A DNA stretch of 64,000 bases from the NCBI RefSeq assembly GCF_030652775.1, contig NZ_JAUSPS010000049.1:20373-84372 (forward strand). Direction: 5' to 3'. This DNA is from Acetobacterium sp. GTDB lineage: Bacteria; Bacillota; Clostridia; Eubacteriales; Eubacteriaceae. Under the pieces are notes generated by a model. It was not told the DNA's origin. It saw nothing but the letters and a program-made list of their open reading frames with translations, and made no database searches. Shown here in pieces: positions 16,836-25,440 of the stretch (position 1 is its first letter; each line of letters begins with the position of its first letter). The translations under genes were made by a program, and so were the position numbers.

Positions 16836-17852
16836 TTATCTGATCTTCATCAAAAATAATTCCAGGGCAAAATTCTGATCAATTTCCCCCAGTTTCATCT
16901 GGGCATCGAGATCTGCACCGATGACCATGATCTCCCACAAATTGTCGATGGGATAATTTTTGCCGTTTTTTAATATCTTATTGACAATAAAAGGGGCCAG
17001 TTTCATTTCCACCGCCACCGTTTTGGCCGGCAATCCCCGGCTGCTGTAAATCTTAACCATCAGGAGCATCCGGATTTGGCGCAACAGCAGACTGAAAACC
17101 CCAAAGGGGGATTCTCCTTCCAGATAAAAATGGTTGAGCATCAACAGAGCCTGATCTTTTTGGCCGCTGACCGCATAATCGATCAGTTTGAAGATCCCTT
17201 CTTCAATGGACTGGGGCAAGATCAGCAAGATATCTTCTTTACTTATCTCATTACGATCACCGGTGTAATCAATCAGGCTGTTGAGTTCGTTGTCCACCAT
17301 CTCCATGGTTTTTTTCTCATTTATTAAATACATCGACCGCGAAATAAAGAGTTCCAATTCGGCACGGTTGATTTTTTTTTCGGCATTCTTGACCCGGCGG
17401 ATGATCCAGGCCTGCAGATCACTGGCATCGAGTTTCTCAAACACCACCAGAGAGCCAGCTTTGGTCAGATTTTTGTACAGTTTTTTGCGCTTGTCCGGCT
17501 GTTCCCAGTAGATAATTAACAGCGTCGACGGACAGGGTTTCTCCAGATAGGCCGCAATCCGATCCAAATCCTTTTTATCGCTAATCTTATCTAATTGCGC
17601 CTCTTCCCGGACAATGACCATCCGCTTATTGCTCATCATCGGCAGCGTTTCGCAGGTGGCCAGCAGTTCTGAAATATCCAGATTCTTATCACTGTAGGTG
17701 GTCAGATTTAAGGGTTCCAGGCCCTTGGCCAGTTCTGTGCCGATCAGCGTTTTTTCCATCATATGGCCAATGTACTGTTCCGGGCCGGTGAATAAATAAA
17801 CCGGACTGATCTCCTGATTTTTCACACATTTATTGAGTTCTTTATAATTCAC
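16836..17852 (-). CDS. holA: DNA polymerase III subunit delta
   Basis: This is the 338-residue clamp-loader delta subunit that opens the beta clamp. It has the typical N-terminal AAA-like domain with LFTGPEQYI near residue 20, LPMMSNKRMVIVRE at about 70-84, and the helical collar domain at the C terminus. The start is a GTG at 17852 with GGAGA upstream. It lies 46 bp downstream of comEC in the same direction, the normal Firmicute order. It converges with rpsT, and a structured repeat lies between them. Confidence 0.93.
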   Translation of the reverse strand: MNYKELNKCVKNQEISPVYLFTGPEQYIGHMMEKTLIGTELAKGLEPLNLTTYSDKNLDISELLATCETLPMMSNKRMVIVREEAQLDKISDKKDLDRIAAYLEKPCPSTLLIIYWEQPDKRKKLYKNLTKAGSLVVFEKLDASDLQAWIIRRVKNAEKKINRAELELFISRSMYLINEKKTMEMVDNELNSLIDYTGDRNEISKEDILLILPQSIEEGIFKLIDYAVSGQKDQALLMLNHFYLEGESPFGVFSLLLRQIRMLLMVKIYSSRGLPAKTVAVEMKLAPFIVNKILKNGKNYPIDNLWEIMVIGADLDAQMKLGEIDQNFALELFLMKIR

Positions 17853-17898
17853 AGCATTTCTCCATTAATTTACGTTAAGTCTTGTTATTATATTGATA

Positions 17899-20340
17899 TT
17901 ATTTGATAATTTTTGAATTTTCATTCGCATAATTCTTGATCTGAATGAATTCTCCGTTGCTGGTAATTTCCACGGCGCCCTTTTGATCGGTTCGCAATAC
18001 CGTGATTGCTTCCTCGTCCAGACGATCCATCACCTCATCGCTGGGATGGTTAAAGGAATTATTTGCGCCCACCGAAATCACCGCTGTTTCCGGGTCAATC
18101 GCCTGAATAAATTCCCGAGTGGATGAGGTTTTGCTACCATGATGGGGGATTTTGATGATCTGAAATCCCTTTTCAGTACTAAGGGCTTGTAATTCTGCGG
18201 CCAGCTGTTTTTCGACCTCGGCTTCGATATCACCGCATAACAGCAAATTGATATTTTGATAGGAAACCGTCATCACCAGCGAAGCATTGTTCTGCTGGTC
18301 GTCCTCTTTAGGAACGATCTGTCCTTCGGGATTATACACCTTAATGGTCACGCCGTCACTCCCTTCAATCACCGATCCCTTTTTTAATAAGGAAACCGGA
18401 ACCAGCTGCTGACTCCGGAGTTTTTGATTATTTGTCTGGACACTCATAAACAGATTCTTGACCGGATAGCCATCAAAGACCAGTTCTTCAACGCCCTGGC
18501 TGTGATCGACATGATTATGGGTTAAAAAGATGGCATCCAGTTCCCGGATATTTTTAGAATACAAGGCCGGATACAGCACCTGGTCTGAAACCCGGTTGGA
18601 TCGTTCAAACAGATAGCCGCCGCCATCGACCAGATAATTCAGCCCGCCCGGGGTCTCAATCAAAATACTGTCACCCTGACCGACATCCAGAAAGGTGACC
18701 ACCAGATTTCTGGGAAACAGCGGGGTTGCCATCACGATCAGCACTAGCACCAGTCCCAAACTCATTACCGTGTTTCGGACGTAAGGCTGGCGGAGATAAA
18801 AATAGCCTGAAATCAGAAAGACCAGCAGTAAAAACAGCCCGGTTTCAGCCAGAGATAATCCGCCCCGGTTGACCCACAAAAAATTGGCAACCGCTCCCAG
18901 ATCATTGATGCCATTCAGTACCACGATGATCGATTCCCCTAAAAACGTCACTGGTACCGACAAAATGGGGGCTAAAAAAGGAGCGATGGAAGCAATCACC
19001 AGAAATCCCATCCCAGCCAGCAGAAATACGCCGATCAGCGGTACCACCAGCAAATTGGAAAAGAAGCTTATCAGCGTAAAGCTGTTAAAATGATATAGCA
19101 GAATCGGCAGAGTGCCCACCGTGGCACAAAAAGTCAGAACCAGTCCCTGAACCACCGGTCCCGGTTTAATTTTATGATGCACCCGCTTTTTATTGCGATG
19201 TTTTTCATAAGCGTACAACAACGGACCATAAAACAGGATAATCCCCAGCACCGCTCCCATGGATAGTTGGAATCCGGCCTGAAAAAGCTGGGCCGGCCAG
19301 ATAGCTAGAATCACCAGTCCGGCCAGACACAGCAAATTCAAAGCATCCCGTTCCCGATGAATTCCCTGTCCCCAGGTCAAACACAAGAGCATGATCGACG
19401 CCCGAATCACCGGCGCTGCAAACCCGGTGAGGGCAACGTAAAACAACAAAGCCGGAGCCAGAAAAATCATCCAGTAGCGCTTGTTGATTTTTACGGTCAT
19501 AAGAAGAAAAGACAGTGCCAGGAACACATACCCGACATGAAGTCCGGACACCGATAAAACATGGGTGACGCCGGCATCCTGAAAGCTCTTTGCGAGATCC
19601 TCATTGATATTTTTTTCACCAAATACCACACCCTTGAGTAAATCTGATACATCTTGTGAAAAACTGGCATCCGATTGATTCTCAAGGGCTCTTTTGATGC
19701 CCAATATCTGATAATATAATGTTGTTTCCTGACCGATTCGTTCAACATTTTCCGGCTTGACCGTCAGCAACCCGTCTATTGACTGAGATTTGAGATATAG
19801 TGCATAATCAAAGCCGCCAGGATTTCTTTTGCCGGCCGGTTGCGACAGTTTGCCCTTTAATAATAGCAGATCGCCGGGAGCAAAGTCCAGTTGCAGCTCT
19901 TCCTCGGTCTTTGACACTTCATGCTCCCCTATCGTGTCCTCATCAGCCTGAAAATAGATGGCCGCCCTAATCCCTGTTGCATTCTCGCAACGATTGTTTT
20001 CATCAGCGGTAGTGACTATTTCTTTAGCTGTCAGATTGATACTCAAACGATTTTCGGTGCGGATCGGGTAATCAGTGACCACTGCGATGAGGGAGACATC
20101 ATTCTGATAATAGTTTTCCAGCGGATCCGTCTCCGGGAAGGCTCCGTAACCCCAAAATACGCCTACCCCAAATAAACTAAGGACAAATACCATCTGGATT
20201 ATTTTGATATTACTCAGCAAAAACGGCATCACCGCCATTAGGCCAACAAAGCCCAGCAGCGCCCAAATCGGTAAGCGGTAATAAACTGCGACAATCCCCA
20301 GACAAAGGGTGACAAATCCCCATAATAATGGTCGCTTCAT
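17899..20340 (-). CDS. comEC: ComEC/Rec2 DNA internalisation protein
   Basis: This is an 813-residue inner-membrane channel for uptake of single-stranded DNA. Two N-terminal helices are followed by a DUF4131/OB-like domain (about residues 25-200). The ComEC competence domain with many helices (about 220-520) contains the typical SVSGLHVG. The C-terminal metallo-beta-lactamase domain (about 535-800) has FLDVGQGDSILIE, THNHVDHSQG and PHHGSKTSS. All metal motifs are intact, so the protein should be functional. No other late competence gene (comEA, comF) is in the window. Confidence 0.95.
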   Translation of the reverse strand: MKRPLLWGFVTLCLGIVAVYYRLPIWALLGFVGLMAVMPFLLSNIKIIQMVFVLSLFGVGVFWGYGAFPETDPLENYYQNDVSLIAVVTDYPIRTENRLSINLTAKEIVTTADENNRCENATGIRAAIYFQADEDTIGEHEVSKTEEELQLDFAPGDLLLLKGKLSQPAGKRNPGGFDYALYLKSQSIDGLLTVKPENVERIGQETTLYYQILGIKRALENQSDASFSQDVSDLLKGVVFGEKNINEDLAKSFQDAGVTHVLSVSGLHVGYVFLALSFLLMTVKINKRYWMIFLAPALLFYVALTGFAAPVIRASIMLLCLTWGQGIHRERDALNLLCLAGLVILAIWPAQLFQAGFQLSMGAVLGIILFYGPLLYAYEKHRNKKRVHHKIKPGPVVQGLVLTFCATVGTLPILLYHFNSFTLISFFSNLLVVPLIGVFLLAGMGFLVIASIAPFLAPILSVPVTFLGESIIVVLNGINDLGAVANFLWVNRGGLSLAETGLFLLLVFLISGYFYLRQPYVRNTVMSLGLVLVLIVMATPLFPRNLVVTFLDVGQGDSILIETPGGLNYLVDGGGYLFERSNRVSDQVLYPALYSKNIRELDAIFLTHNHVDHSQGVEELVFDGYPVKNLFMSVQTNNQKLRSQQLVPVSLLKKGSVIEGSDGVTIKVYNPEGQIVPKEDDQQNNASLVMTVSYQNINLLLCGDIEAEVEKQLAAELQALSTEKGFQIIKIPHHGSKTSSTREFIQAIDPETAVISVGANNSFNHPSDEVMDRLDEEAITVLRTDQKGAVEITSNGEFIQIKNYANENSKIIK

Positions 20341-20531
20341 TTAACTAGACTTAACGGGTCCATTATTGCCAAGTATCGTTAATTTCATTTTCAATACCCC
20401 TTTATCCAACGATTTTTATCTTAATTATACACTGATTATCTTTTTTTAGTACCGGGAACGCTGTTTTTTTTAAGATATTTTGTTATAATGAGAAAATAGA
20501 TTAAAAGACAACTTGAAAGAAGGGATCGCTA

Positions 20532-21470
20532 ATGATTGATTTAACTACCAATGGATTTTATGCATCCGATGAGGCGAAGCTGACTTATTACGAAACCCCC
20601 TGTCCGACCGAACCAATGGGCGTTGTGCTGATCGTTCACGGCATGGCTGAACATGCCCGACGCTATCGTGAATTTATGGATTTTTTATATCAAAATCACT
20701 ACCTGGCAGTCATCCACGATCAGCGGGGCCATGGCCAAACCGGCAAAGACTCTGGTGACCCGGGTTTTTTTTCTGCCGGCAATGGCTGGAAACGGGTTGT
20801 CTCAGATGTCAAAGAAATCTCCGGTATGCTCAAAGATACCTACCCGCAGCTGCCGCTGTTTATCGTCGGTCACAGCATGGGATCGGTGGTAACCCGAACT
20901 GCGGTCATTGATTACTCCGAGCTCTATCATGGGGCGGTTATTATCGGCACCACCGTGGGTATCAGCAATTTTATGCGCAAAGCCGCCAGCGTTATTGCCC
21001 GCCGGGAGATCCGAAAAAAGGGTGAAAAAACGCCATCCAAACTGCTGTCCGACCTTTCCTTTGGCAGCTATAATAAAAAATTCAAACCCAACCGAACCGA
21101 ATATGATTGGATCTCTATGAGCAAAACCAATGTGGATGCTTACATAAAAGATTCCCTGTGCGGTTTCACCTGCAGTGCCGGATTTTACCGGGATTTATTT
21201 TACGGTCTTGACTATACCACTAAAGATGCCAATCTGAAAAAGATCCCCAATGATTTCCCCTTCCTTTTTTTAGCCGGACGGGATGATCCTGTTGGCGGCA
21301 TGGGCAAAGAGGTGACTAAACTCACCCAGCAGCTAAGGAGAGCCGGGGTTTTGGATGTTGATCTGATTCTTTACCCGCTAATGCGACATGAAATTCTTAA
21401 CGAAGATAAACGCAATCTTGTCTATGAGGATGTGCTGCGGTTTTTAAACGCTCATTCATTATCTAAATAA
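20532..21470 (+). CDS. Alpha/beta hydrolase (monoacylglycerol lipase-like, serine aminopeptidase S33 family)
   Basis: This is a 312-residue cytosolic esterase/lipase-like protein. The oxyanion region VLIVHGMAEHARRY (about residues 35-48), the DQRGHG motif, the nucleophile elbow GHSMGS (Ser near residue 118), the acid in AGRDDPVGG and the His in RHEILNE form a complete triad. Its closest recognisable type is the Hydrolase_4 or lysophospholipase/monoglyceride lipase group. It lies 15 bp upstream of the pyrophosphatase gene, so the two are probably one operon. A TATAAT at 20484-20489 may be its -10. Confidence 0.85.
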   Translation: MIDLTTNGFYASDEAKLTYYETPCPTEPMGVVLIVHGMAEHARRYREFMDFLYQNHYLAVIHDQRGHGQTGKDSGDPGFFSAGNGWKRVVSDVKEISGMLKDTYPQLPLFIVGHSMGSVVTRTAVIDYSELYHGAVIIGTTVGISNFMRKAASVIARREIRKKGEKTPSKLLSDLSFGSYNKKFKPNRTEYDWISMSKTNVDAYIKDSLCGFTCSAGFYRDLFYGLDYTTKDANLKKIPNDFPFLFLAGRDDPVGGMGKEVTKLTQQLRRAGVLDVDLILYPLMRHEILNEDKRNLVYEDVLRFLNAHSLSK

Positions 21471-21485
21471 AAAGGAGGTCCAACG

Positions 21486-23108
21486 ATGACTCAGAAAATA
21501 TATGTCTTCGGACACCGGAATCCGGACACCGATTCCATTTGTTCCGCTATTGCCTACGCCCATTTAAAACAGGCTCTGGGCCACACCCAGGTCTTTCCGG
21601 CCCGGCTAGGACCAATTAATAAAGAAACCCAGTTTATCCTGGATACCTTTCAAATCGATTTACCCGAACTGATCAAAGACGTCAAACCTCAGGTTTCGGA
21701 TCTGGTTCTCACCGATTTTTCAATGGCCTGTGAAAATAACTCAGTGTCTAAAACCATGAACCAGATCATTGATCACCCCGGCCGCTCCCTACCTGTCATT
21801 AGTGACGAAGAAAAACTCATCGGCATGGTTTCCCTTTCCGACATTATCCCAGCCTACACCGATGCTTTTTCTAAATCCCTGCTTCGGGACAGCGAAACCC
21901 CACTGGATAACATTATTGAATTGCTGGAAGCCCAGGTTTACGGGTCAATCAAGTCCGAGATGGTTCAGGGAGATGTTTATACCATCACCGAAATCGAGGA
22001 TGACCAGACCTTAAGCAGCCAGGACATTCTGGTCACGGTTCAGCAGAAGCTATATATGAACCGCGCCTTTGCCACCGGTGCCGGGATCATCATTGTTTCC
22101 AATGCGTCACCGGACATCGTCTTCCATATTCCCGATGACTATCAGGGGGCTGTTCTGATTGTGACCTTCGGCCCCTTCGAAGTCATCCGACTGCTCTGCC
22201 AGGGGATTCCAATCAAAAACTATTACCAGAAAAATCATCTGGAGTATTTCATGACTTATGAAACCATTGATGATGTCAAAAAGAACATGCTGACCTCTGA
22301 ACATGAACGTTTCCCGGTGGTAAATGTCGACGGAAAGGTCATTTCAACCATTTCACGGAGTAACCTCATCGACTTCAGTCGAAAAAAAATAATTCTGGTC
22401 GACCATAATGAACGGAACCAATCGATTATCGGGGTGGAAGAAGCCGAAATCATTGAAGTTATCGACCATCATCGGGTGGCCGAAATACAAACCGCCACAC
22501 CACTGTACCTTCGCATTGAACCGGTTGGCTGTACAGCTACCATCGTTGCAAAAATGTACCATGAAAATAAGATCGTCATCCCCAAAGATATGGCTGGACT
22601 GATGCTTAGTGCGATCATCTCAGATACGCTATTATTTAATTCACCTACCTGCACCAAAGACGACCGTACCGTGGCCCGGGAATTGGGTAAGATTCTAAAT
22701 ATCGATGTTAAGAGTTATGGTGAAAAGATGCTGGTAGCCGGCAGTAATTTAAAAGAAATGCCCCCATCAGAAATCATCTCCACCGATCGGAAATTGTTCA
22801 CCATGGGCTCTTATAAAATTGGTGTATCGCAAATTAACACCGGCGACTTCCGGGGTATTTTTGATAAACTGGATGGGGTTCTGCAGGAAATGAACAAACT
22901 ATGTGCTGAGGAAAGCCTGGATCTGGCCATTTTAATGGTTACCGACATTATTTTAGGTGGCTCCGAGCTGATCATCGCCGGGGAGGCTAAAAATCTTGCT
23001 CAGCTGGCTTTTGGTTTCCAGCCGGGAGAATTCAGCAAGTACATGAATGGTGTTTTTTCGCGAAAAAAACAGATTGTACCACCGCTGATGAACGCCTCTG
23101 CTTATTAG
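21486..23108 (+). CDS. Manganese-dependent inorganic pyrophosphatase with CBS and DRTGG domains (family II)
   Basis: This 540-residue protein hydrolyses pyrophosphate to phosphate. The DHH catalytic domain is split. The N-terminal part has GHRNPDTDSI (metal ligands) at residues 9-18. A regulatory insert of about 220 residues has two CBS motifs and a DRTGG domain. DHNER and DHHR then follow near 310-335, with the DHHA2 domain at the C terminus. CBS-PPases of this type are controlled by AMP/ADP and diadenosine polyphosphates. A strong ribosome binding site AAGGAGG precedes the ATG. The enzyme fits clostridial energy metabolism, where pyrophosphate level matters. Confidence 0.95.
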   Translation: MTQKIYVFGHRNPDTDSICSAIAYAHLKQALGHTQVFPARLGPINKETQFILDTFQIDLPELIKDVKPQVSDLVLTDFSMACENNSVSKTMNQIIDHPGRSLPVISDEEKLIGMVSLSDIIPAYTDAFSKSLLRDSETPLDNIIELLEAQVYGSIKSEMVQGDVYTITEIEDDQTLSSQDILVTVQQKLYMNRAFATGAGIIIVSNASPDIVFHIPDDYQGAVLIVTFGPFEVIRLLCQGIPIKNYYQKNHLEYFMTYETIDDVKKNMLTSEHERFPVVNVDGKVISTISRSNLIDFSRKKIILVDHNERNQSIIGVEEAEIIEVIDHHRVAEIQTATPLYLRIEPVGCTATIVAKMYHENKIVIPKDMAGLMLSAIISDTLLFNSPTCTKDDRTVARELGKILNIDVKSYGEKMLVAGSNLKEMPPSEIISTDRKLFTMGSYKIGVSQINTGDFRGIFDKLDGVLQEMNKLCAEESLDLAILMVTDIILGGSELIIAGEAKNLAQLAFGFQPGEFSKYMNGVFSRKKQIVPPLMNASAY

Positions 23109-23124
23109 TATATTGGTGATAAAG

Positions 23125-23955
23125 ATGCTTACAAACAAATCCAAAATAAACACTGGCCTTCGCTTGTTGATTTTACTCCTACTCTCTGGTTTGATACCAC
23201 TGATATTAACCGGTTGTGTGGAAAAAGAACTGATCAACGATCCCACAACCGGTTCAATATTGCCTACCAAAAATTCAGAATCCCTGATGGATGGCCAGTA
23301 CTCTGCCGCTACAAAATATTATGATGCCAGAGGTTATGCCCAGCAATTGAACATTTTAATTAAAAACGGAGTAATTACCCGGGTCAATTTAAAAGAAATC
23401 GATAAAAACAAAGCCGATCGCCTGACTGTCGAGGGTTCTGATAAAACCTGGGCCAATCTGGCTGTCGCTAATTTAGGTTCCCTCTATCTCCGTCTCTATA
23501 ATGAACTGATGCTTTCCCAGAATCCTGATGAAATAGACGCTATCTCTGGTGCGACTCAAACATCTGAACGATATGTCAAATTATCCGTGGCAATTCTAAA
23601 TAATGCCACGAAAGGTGATCACGAACCAATAAAAATTGACACCCTCGATACTTATTCAATCACCAGCGCCGCTGATCACGATGGTTATCAGGGATTACTT
23701 CAAGCCTCTTTTAATGGATCAACTTTAGTCTCCCTGAATTATGATGAAATTATAACGGAAGACGGAAAATCAAAACGTAAATCAACTGATCCCTCAACAA
23801 GCACAGAATTTAATGCTTTATTTGACACAATAACCGAGACCGCAATTACCAGTCAATCACTGGAATCCCCATTTCCAGCCAATGAACCATCCCCTGAAAA
23901 AGCCAAATACGGAGAATGTCTGCGCCTTTTGAGAGAGGCAAGAGCGCCCTTTTGA
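23125..23955 (+). CDS. FMN-binding-domain lipoprotein with possible flavinylation motif
   Basis: This is a 276-residue exported protein. The signal peptide (about residues 10-30) ends in the lipobox LTGC with Cys31 as lipidation site. The mature part carries an FMN_bind-like domain (residues 55-155) with DAISGAT (138-144). This fits the ApbE consensus D-x-x-(S/T)-G-A-(S/T), so Thr144 could carry a phosphodiester-linked FMN. A second, shorter repeat of the fold follows but lacks the motif. It may take part in extracytosolic electron transfer. The start is the ATG at 23125 (GGTGAT upstream); GTG/TTG codons at 23116 and 23113 are alternatives. It closely follows the pyrophosphatase gene. Confidence 0.7.
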   Translation: MLTNKSKINTGLRLLILLLLSGLIPLILTGCVEKELINDPTTGSILPTKNSESLMDGQYSAATKYYDARGYAQQLNILIKNGVITRVNLKEIDKNKADRLTVEGSDKTWANLAVANLGSLYLRLYNELMLSQNPDEIDAISGATQTSERYVKLSVAILNNATKGDHEPIKIDTLDTYSITSAADHDGYQGLLQASFNGSTLVSLNYDEIITEDGKSKRKSTDPSTSTEFNALFDTITETAITSQSLESPFPANEPSPEKAKYGECLRLLREARAPF

Positions 23956-24000
23956 TGCTTTAACCCTTTAAGATTTATTCCTTAAATTCAACCGCAAATC

Positions 24001-24028
24001 TTGACAAATGTTAAAGACGTGTTATAAT
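24001..24028 (+). promoter_or_regulatory. Promoter of the XRE regulator
   Basis: Perfect TTGACA (24001-24006), a 16-nt spacer and perfect TATAAT (24023-24028). Confidence 0.8.
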
Positions 24029-24084
24029 AAATCAATAGGCAGTGCATTTATGCCAACAATTCTAAACTGAAAGAAGGTGAAAAA

Positions 24085-24465
24085 ATGGAAAATAATACTT
24101 TTGGTACTCGATTAAAGGCGTTGCGGATTTCAAAACGATTAACTCAGGAGAATTTTGCCAATCTTTTCTATCTTAACAAAAGCTCCATTTCCAAGTATGA
24201 AAAAGATAAAAATCTACCGGAAAACCAATTACTGATAAAGATCGCTGATTTTTTTGAAGTTTCTGTTGACTATTTATTGTGTAGAACCGATCAGCCAAAG
24301 CTTTTGCCCAGCAACCCCAAACCGATGACCTGTGAAGAATTTTTAAAATCTTACGTTTTTTCCAACGAAGAAGTGGATTCCTTTTCTTCTTACTTCTCTT
24401 TCCCGGAAAGCTATAAGCAAGAAGTCCTGGATTTTATTAATTTCAAAAGTACTAGCGGAAAGTAA
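24085..24465 (+). CDS. XRE-family transcriptional regulator
   Basis: This is a 126-residue protein with an N-terminal Cro/C1-type helix-turn-helix (residues 6-62; RLTQENFANLFYLNKSSISK, then the typical YLLCRTD boundary). It has a short C-terminal part of about 60 residues, rich in Phe, Ser and Glu, with no recognised domain. The very strong promoter and ribosome binding site suggest steady expression. The target is unknown. It is divergent in orientation from, and next to, rex. Confidence 0.88.
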   Translation: MENNTFGTRLKALRISKRLTQENFANLFYLNKSSISKYEKDKNLPENQLLIKIADFFEVSVDYLLCRTDQPKLLPSNPKPMTCEEFLKSYVFSNEEVDSFSSYFSFPESYKQEVLDFINFKSTSGK

Positions 24466-24510
24466 GTCAAAAACTACGAAAATTATGTTTAAATAACTTG
24501 TTATAAAACA

Positions 24511-24542
24511 AAAGAAACACGCCAAACGTGTTTCTTTTTTAA
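24511..24542 (+). terminator. Terminator of the XRE regulator
   Basis: An 11-bp stem (24511-24521 with 24527-24537) is followed by a T-run. Confidence 0.85.
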
Positions 24543-24613
24543 TTTATTTTTTGATTGATCTCTTTTGATCAATGGATAACCGTCTCTGCATGGCAGTTTT
24601 TTTTGCAAAAATA

Positions 24614-24641
24614 TAAGAGTCTGATTCAAATCAAACTCTTA
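24614..24641 (-). terminator. Probable terminator of rex
   Basis: A stem with one mismatch (TAAGAGT...ACTCTTA) lies 21 bp after the rex stop, with U-rich sequence next on the minus strand. Confidence 0.6.
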
Positions 24642-24661
24642 CCTATTTTACAGCTAATCTT

Positions 24662-25291
24662 TTATTCGCCCAACAGATAGGTTAAGGTAAATAAACTATC
24701 TGTGATGTTCACATTTTCGACAACAACATCACTGGGAACATCCAAATCCAGGGGACTAAAATTAAGTATGCCTTTCACACCTAATTCAGTTACCTGGGTC
24801 GCCACCTTCTGTCCCACCTCCCGGGGTACACACAAAATGGCAATGTCAATTTCATTCGCCTTGATAAAGGCATCAAGCTCTTCCATATGTTTTACAACCA
24901 CACTACCAATAACCGTACCAACCGTTAATGGGTCAACATCGAATACGCCTTTTAGAATGACGCCTTCCCGTTTAAACCGTTCATAGTTTGCAATGGCATG
25001 ACCCATATTACCACCACCGATAATAATGCAATTATATTCGCTATCAAGACCAAGGATCTCCTTGATAGCCTCCTTTAATTCCCCGACATTATAGCCATAA
25101 CCCTGTTGGCCATAACCCCCGAACGAATTTAAATCCTGTCGAATTTGAGAAGCTGTCAATCCCATTAAACTTGCTAATTCCCGGGATGATATTTTTTCGA
25201 TATCATTGAGCTGTAAATCACTTAAATATTGGTAATACTTTGGCAACCGTTTAACAACGGTCATCGATACTTTCTTTGAGAAGCGATGCAT
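24662..25291 (-). CDS. rex: Redox-sensing transcriptional repressor Rex
   Basis: This is a 209-residue dimeric repressor that senses the NADH/NAD ratio and controls fermentation and redox genes. The N-terminal winged helix (residues 1-80, with ISSRELASLMGLTASQIRQD and FGGYGQQGYGY) is followed by a Rossmann domain with the dinucleotide loop IIGGGNMGHA and a C-terminal swap helix. A good ribosome binding site AAGGAG is present. No clear Rex palindrome was found in its own upstream region by eye. Confidence 0.96.
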   Translation of the reverse strand: MHRFSKKVSMTVVKRLPKYYQYLSDLQLNDIEKISSRELASLMGLTASQIRQDLNSFGGYGQQGYGYNVGELKEAIKEILGLDSEYNCIIIGGGNMGHAIANYERFKREGVILKGVFDVDPLTVGTVIGSVVVKHMEELDAFIKANEIDIAILCVPREVGQKVATQVTELGVKGILNFSPLDLDVPSDVVVENVNITDSLFTLTYLLGE

Positions 25292-25440
25292 GATAACTTC
25301 TCCTTTCTTTCGGATAATCGGTTAATTATATCAATATGTAGCAATTACGTCAAATTATTCATTTTATTTTAGGGCTTTTTTTGATAGAATAGTAAAAGTA
25401 AACCTAAATAACAGAACAAAAACGAAAAATAGGTGAAATA

